Positions 62,751 through 64,000 of a stretch of 64,000 nucleotides of DNA are shown in pieces. A program made the translations under genes and the position numbers. The stretch comes from an uncultured Alistipes sp. Its GTDB lineage: Bacteria; Bacteroidota; Bacteroidia; Bacteroidales; Rikenellaceae. Position 1 is the stretch's first letter; every line of letters starts with the position of its first letter. The DNA lies in assembly GCA_944320685.1 (NCBI GenBank), contig CALUIK010000003.1, forward strand, positions 124,001-188,000. Reading direction: 5' to 3'. The notes below the pieces were generated by a model. The model searched no databases. It was not told where the DNA came from and saw only the letters and a program-made list of their open reading frames with translations.

Positions 62751-63998
62751 TCAATTCACGACACGGTAGCCTCTCCATCCGTAATATGCGCAAAATACGA
62801 AGCATATCAGTGGTATCAAGTAGGCCGTGGCGTATGCCTCGGGGTTATGGTTCATGAAGTATGCCGTCAGCTGCGGCAGGCATGCGTTGCCTATGATGGC
62901 CATCACGAGGAAAGCCGATCCGCTCTTGGTATCGTCGCCCAGATCGGTTATGGCGAGGGCGAATTGCGTCGGGTACATGATCGACATGAAGAACGAGACC
63001 CCGATCATGGCGTAGAGTCCCACCATTCCGCCGTAACACATGATCACGCCGCACAAGGCTATGTTTACGATGGCATATGCCATGAGCATTCTTTGCGGTT
63101 GGAAGCGGGACATCAGGCCTGTACCGATCCAGCGCCCCAGCAGGAACGCGAGCATGTATAGGCCGAAAAATGTCGTGGCCTGCGACTCGGGAATACCCGC
63201 ATACGTACAGCAATAGACCAGAAAAAGGCTGTTTATAGCCGTCTGGCCGCCGTTGTAGAAGAATTGGCAGATGACACCCCAACGCAGGTGGCGCCTTTTC
63301 AGTACCCCGAAATTGATGAGCGGGCCCTTGCTGTCCTTATGTTCCTCCTCCGGAATCGACGGCAGCCGATAGAAGAATATGATTACGGCAATGAGTATGA
63401 GCAGACCGGCCAAAAACAGGTAGGGTATTTTCATGGCGTCGGTTTCGAACTGTATATATGCGTCCCATCCTCCCGGGTAGTCCTGCGGCAGCGATTCGCG
63501 GGTATAGTGTTGGCCGCTGAGTACCAGCTTGCTGAGGAACATGGCCGAGACGAAGGCGCCCAGCCCGTTGAACGACTGGGCCAGATTCAGCCGCCTCGAT
63601 GCCGTGTCGGGCGCACCAAGTACGGTGACATAGGGGTTGGCCGCCGTTTCGAGGAAGCACATGCCGGTAGCTATGACAAAGAATATGCCCAGATATGCCC
63701 AATACGACTTGATTATTGCGGCGGGGAAAAACAGCAGTCCGCCCATAGCAGCCAGCAGCAGGCCGAAGATAATGCCCGATTTGTAGCTGAACCGTTTCAT
63801 GTACATAGCTATCGGGATCGGGAATATGAAATAGGCCAGCCAATAGGCGGTCTCGGTGAAAGAGGCTTCGAACGTGTTGAGCTCGCAGGTCTTCATCAGC
63901 TGCCGGATCATCGTCGGCAGCAGGTTGCTGCTGATTGCCCATAGGAAGAATAGGCTGAAAATAAGCAACAGAGGCACGAAATATCGGTTCTTCTTCAT
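62751..63998 (-). CDS. FucP-like sugar:proton symporter (MFS)
   Basis: A 415-residue permease of twelve helices, closest in pattern to the L-fucose:H+ symporter. It starts FVPLLLIFSLFFLWAISSNLLPTMIRQLM and has CFLETAANPYVTVLG with the proton-linked Glu, and NLAQSFNGLGAFVS. In this operon it probably imports L-galactonate, galacturonate or a related sugar. The start codon is two bases from the right edge, so an upstream extension and the operon promoter lie outside the window. Confidence 0.88.
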   Translation of the reverse strand: MKKNRYFVPLLLIFSLFFLWAISSNLLPTMIRQLMKTCELNTFEASFTETAYWLAYFIFPIPIAMYMKRFSYKSGIIFGLLLAAMGGLLFFPAAIIKSYWAYLGIFFVIATGMCFLETAANPYVTVLGAPDTASRRLNLAQSFNGLGAFVSAMFLSKLVLSGQHYTRESLPQDYPGGWDAYIQFETDAMKIPYLFLAGLLILIAVIIFFYRLPSIPEEEHKDSKGPLINFGVLKRRHLRWGVICQFFYNGGQTAINSLFLVYCCTYAGIPESQATTFFGLYMLAFLLGRWIGTGLMSRFQPQRMLMAYAIVNIALCGVIMCYGGMVGLYAMIGVSFFMSIMYPTQFALAITDLGDDTKSGSAFLVMAIIGNACLPQLTAYFMNHNPEAYATAYLIPLICFVFCAYYGWRGYRVVN

Positions 63999-64000
63999 TC

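Overview
The window reads as chromosomal DNA of a GC-rich member of the Bacteroidota, most likely Rikenellaceae (Alistipes-like). The evidence is threefold. Almost every transcription unit starts with the Bacteroidota -7 box TAnnTTTG, and clear Shine-Dalgarno sequences are rare. Many products belong to families typical of this phylum (DUF4199, DUF4293, DUF4491, DUF5606, DUF5689, DUF4838, BACON lipoproteins, a TonB-type barrel). There is also a cysteate synthase, the entry enzyme for the sulfonolipids known from Alistipes and relatives. The genus is an inference. I see no CRISPR array, rRNA operon, intact insertion sequence or prophage.

Layout. Bases 1-2430 are AT-richer than the rest and look decayed: a gene tail at the left edge, a 118-nt hairpin element, a lipoprotein gene split by one frameshift, and a shattered CPBP-type membrane protease. 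Next comes a compact three-gene operon (2531-5376) with a steroid 5-alpha-reductase-family protein, an old-yellow-enzyme reductase and a short-chain dehydrogenase. This combination is expected for A-ring reduction of bile acids or steroids and is the most notable system here. From 5.4 to 24 kb lie a cold-shock gene, the SRP RNA (ffs, minus strand), a phosphodiesterase, mltG, a DUF4199-glycosyltransferase-DUF4293 operon, a large BACON/OB-fold lipoprotein with a secreted nuclease, an acyl-ACP thioesterase, a ferritin-like protein, a glycosyltransferase, and the minus-strand genes ffh and era-TPR-MFS.

From 24 to 46 kb are DUF4491, a glycerophosphodiesterase with a MazG-like enzyme, a TonB-type outer-membrane barrel, alanine dehydrogenase, obg, two overlapping DUF5689 lipoproteins, an MscS channel, DUF5606, a GH43 arabinanase-like lipoprotein, argS, a CNNM/CBS transporter with a Dus enzyme, a Crp/Fnr regulator, small lipoproteins, an SGNH hydrolase, cysteate synthase with manA, and a DUF4838 lipoprotein.

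From 46 to 58.5 kb sits core machinery: prs, engB, ftsE, gyrB, udk, mutS with an AT-rich DUF5694 gene coupled to its stop codon, a RecD-like helicase, rsmD and tRNA-Asp. The right end is a minus-strand hexuronate/L-galactonate operon: FucP-like permease, zinc dehydrogenase, uxaB and uxaA. Most convergent gene pairs are separated by strong inverted repeats that serve as shared terminators.
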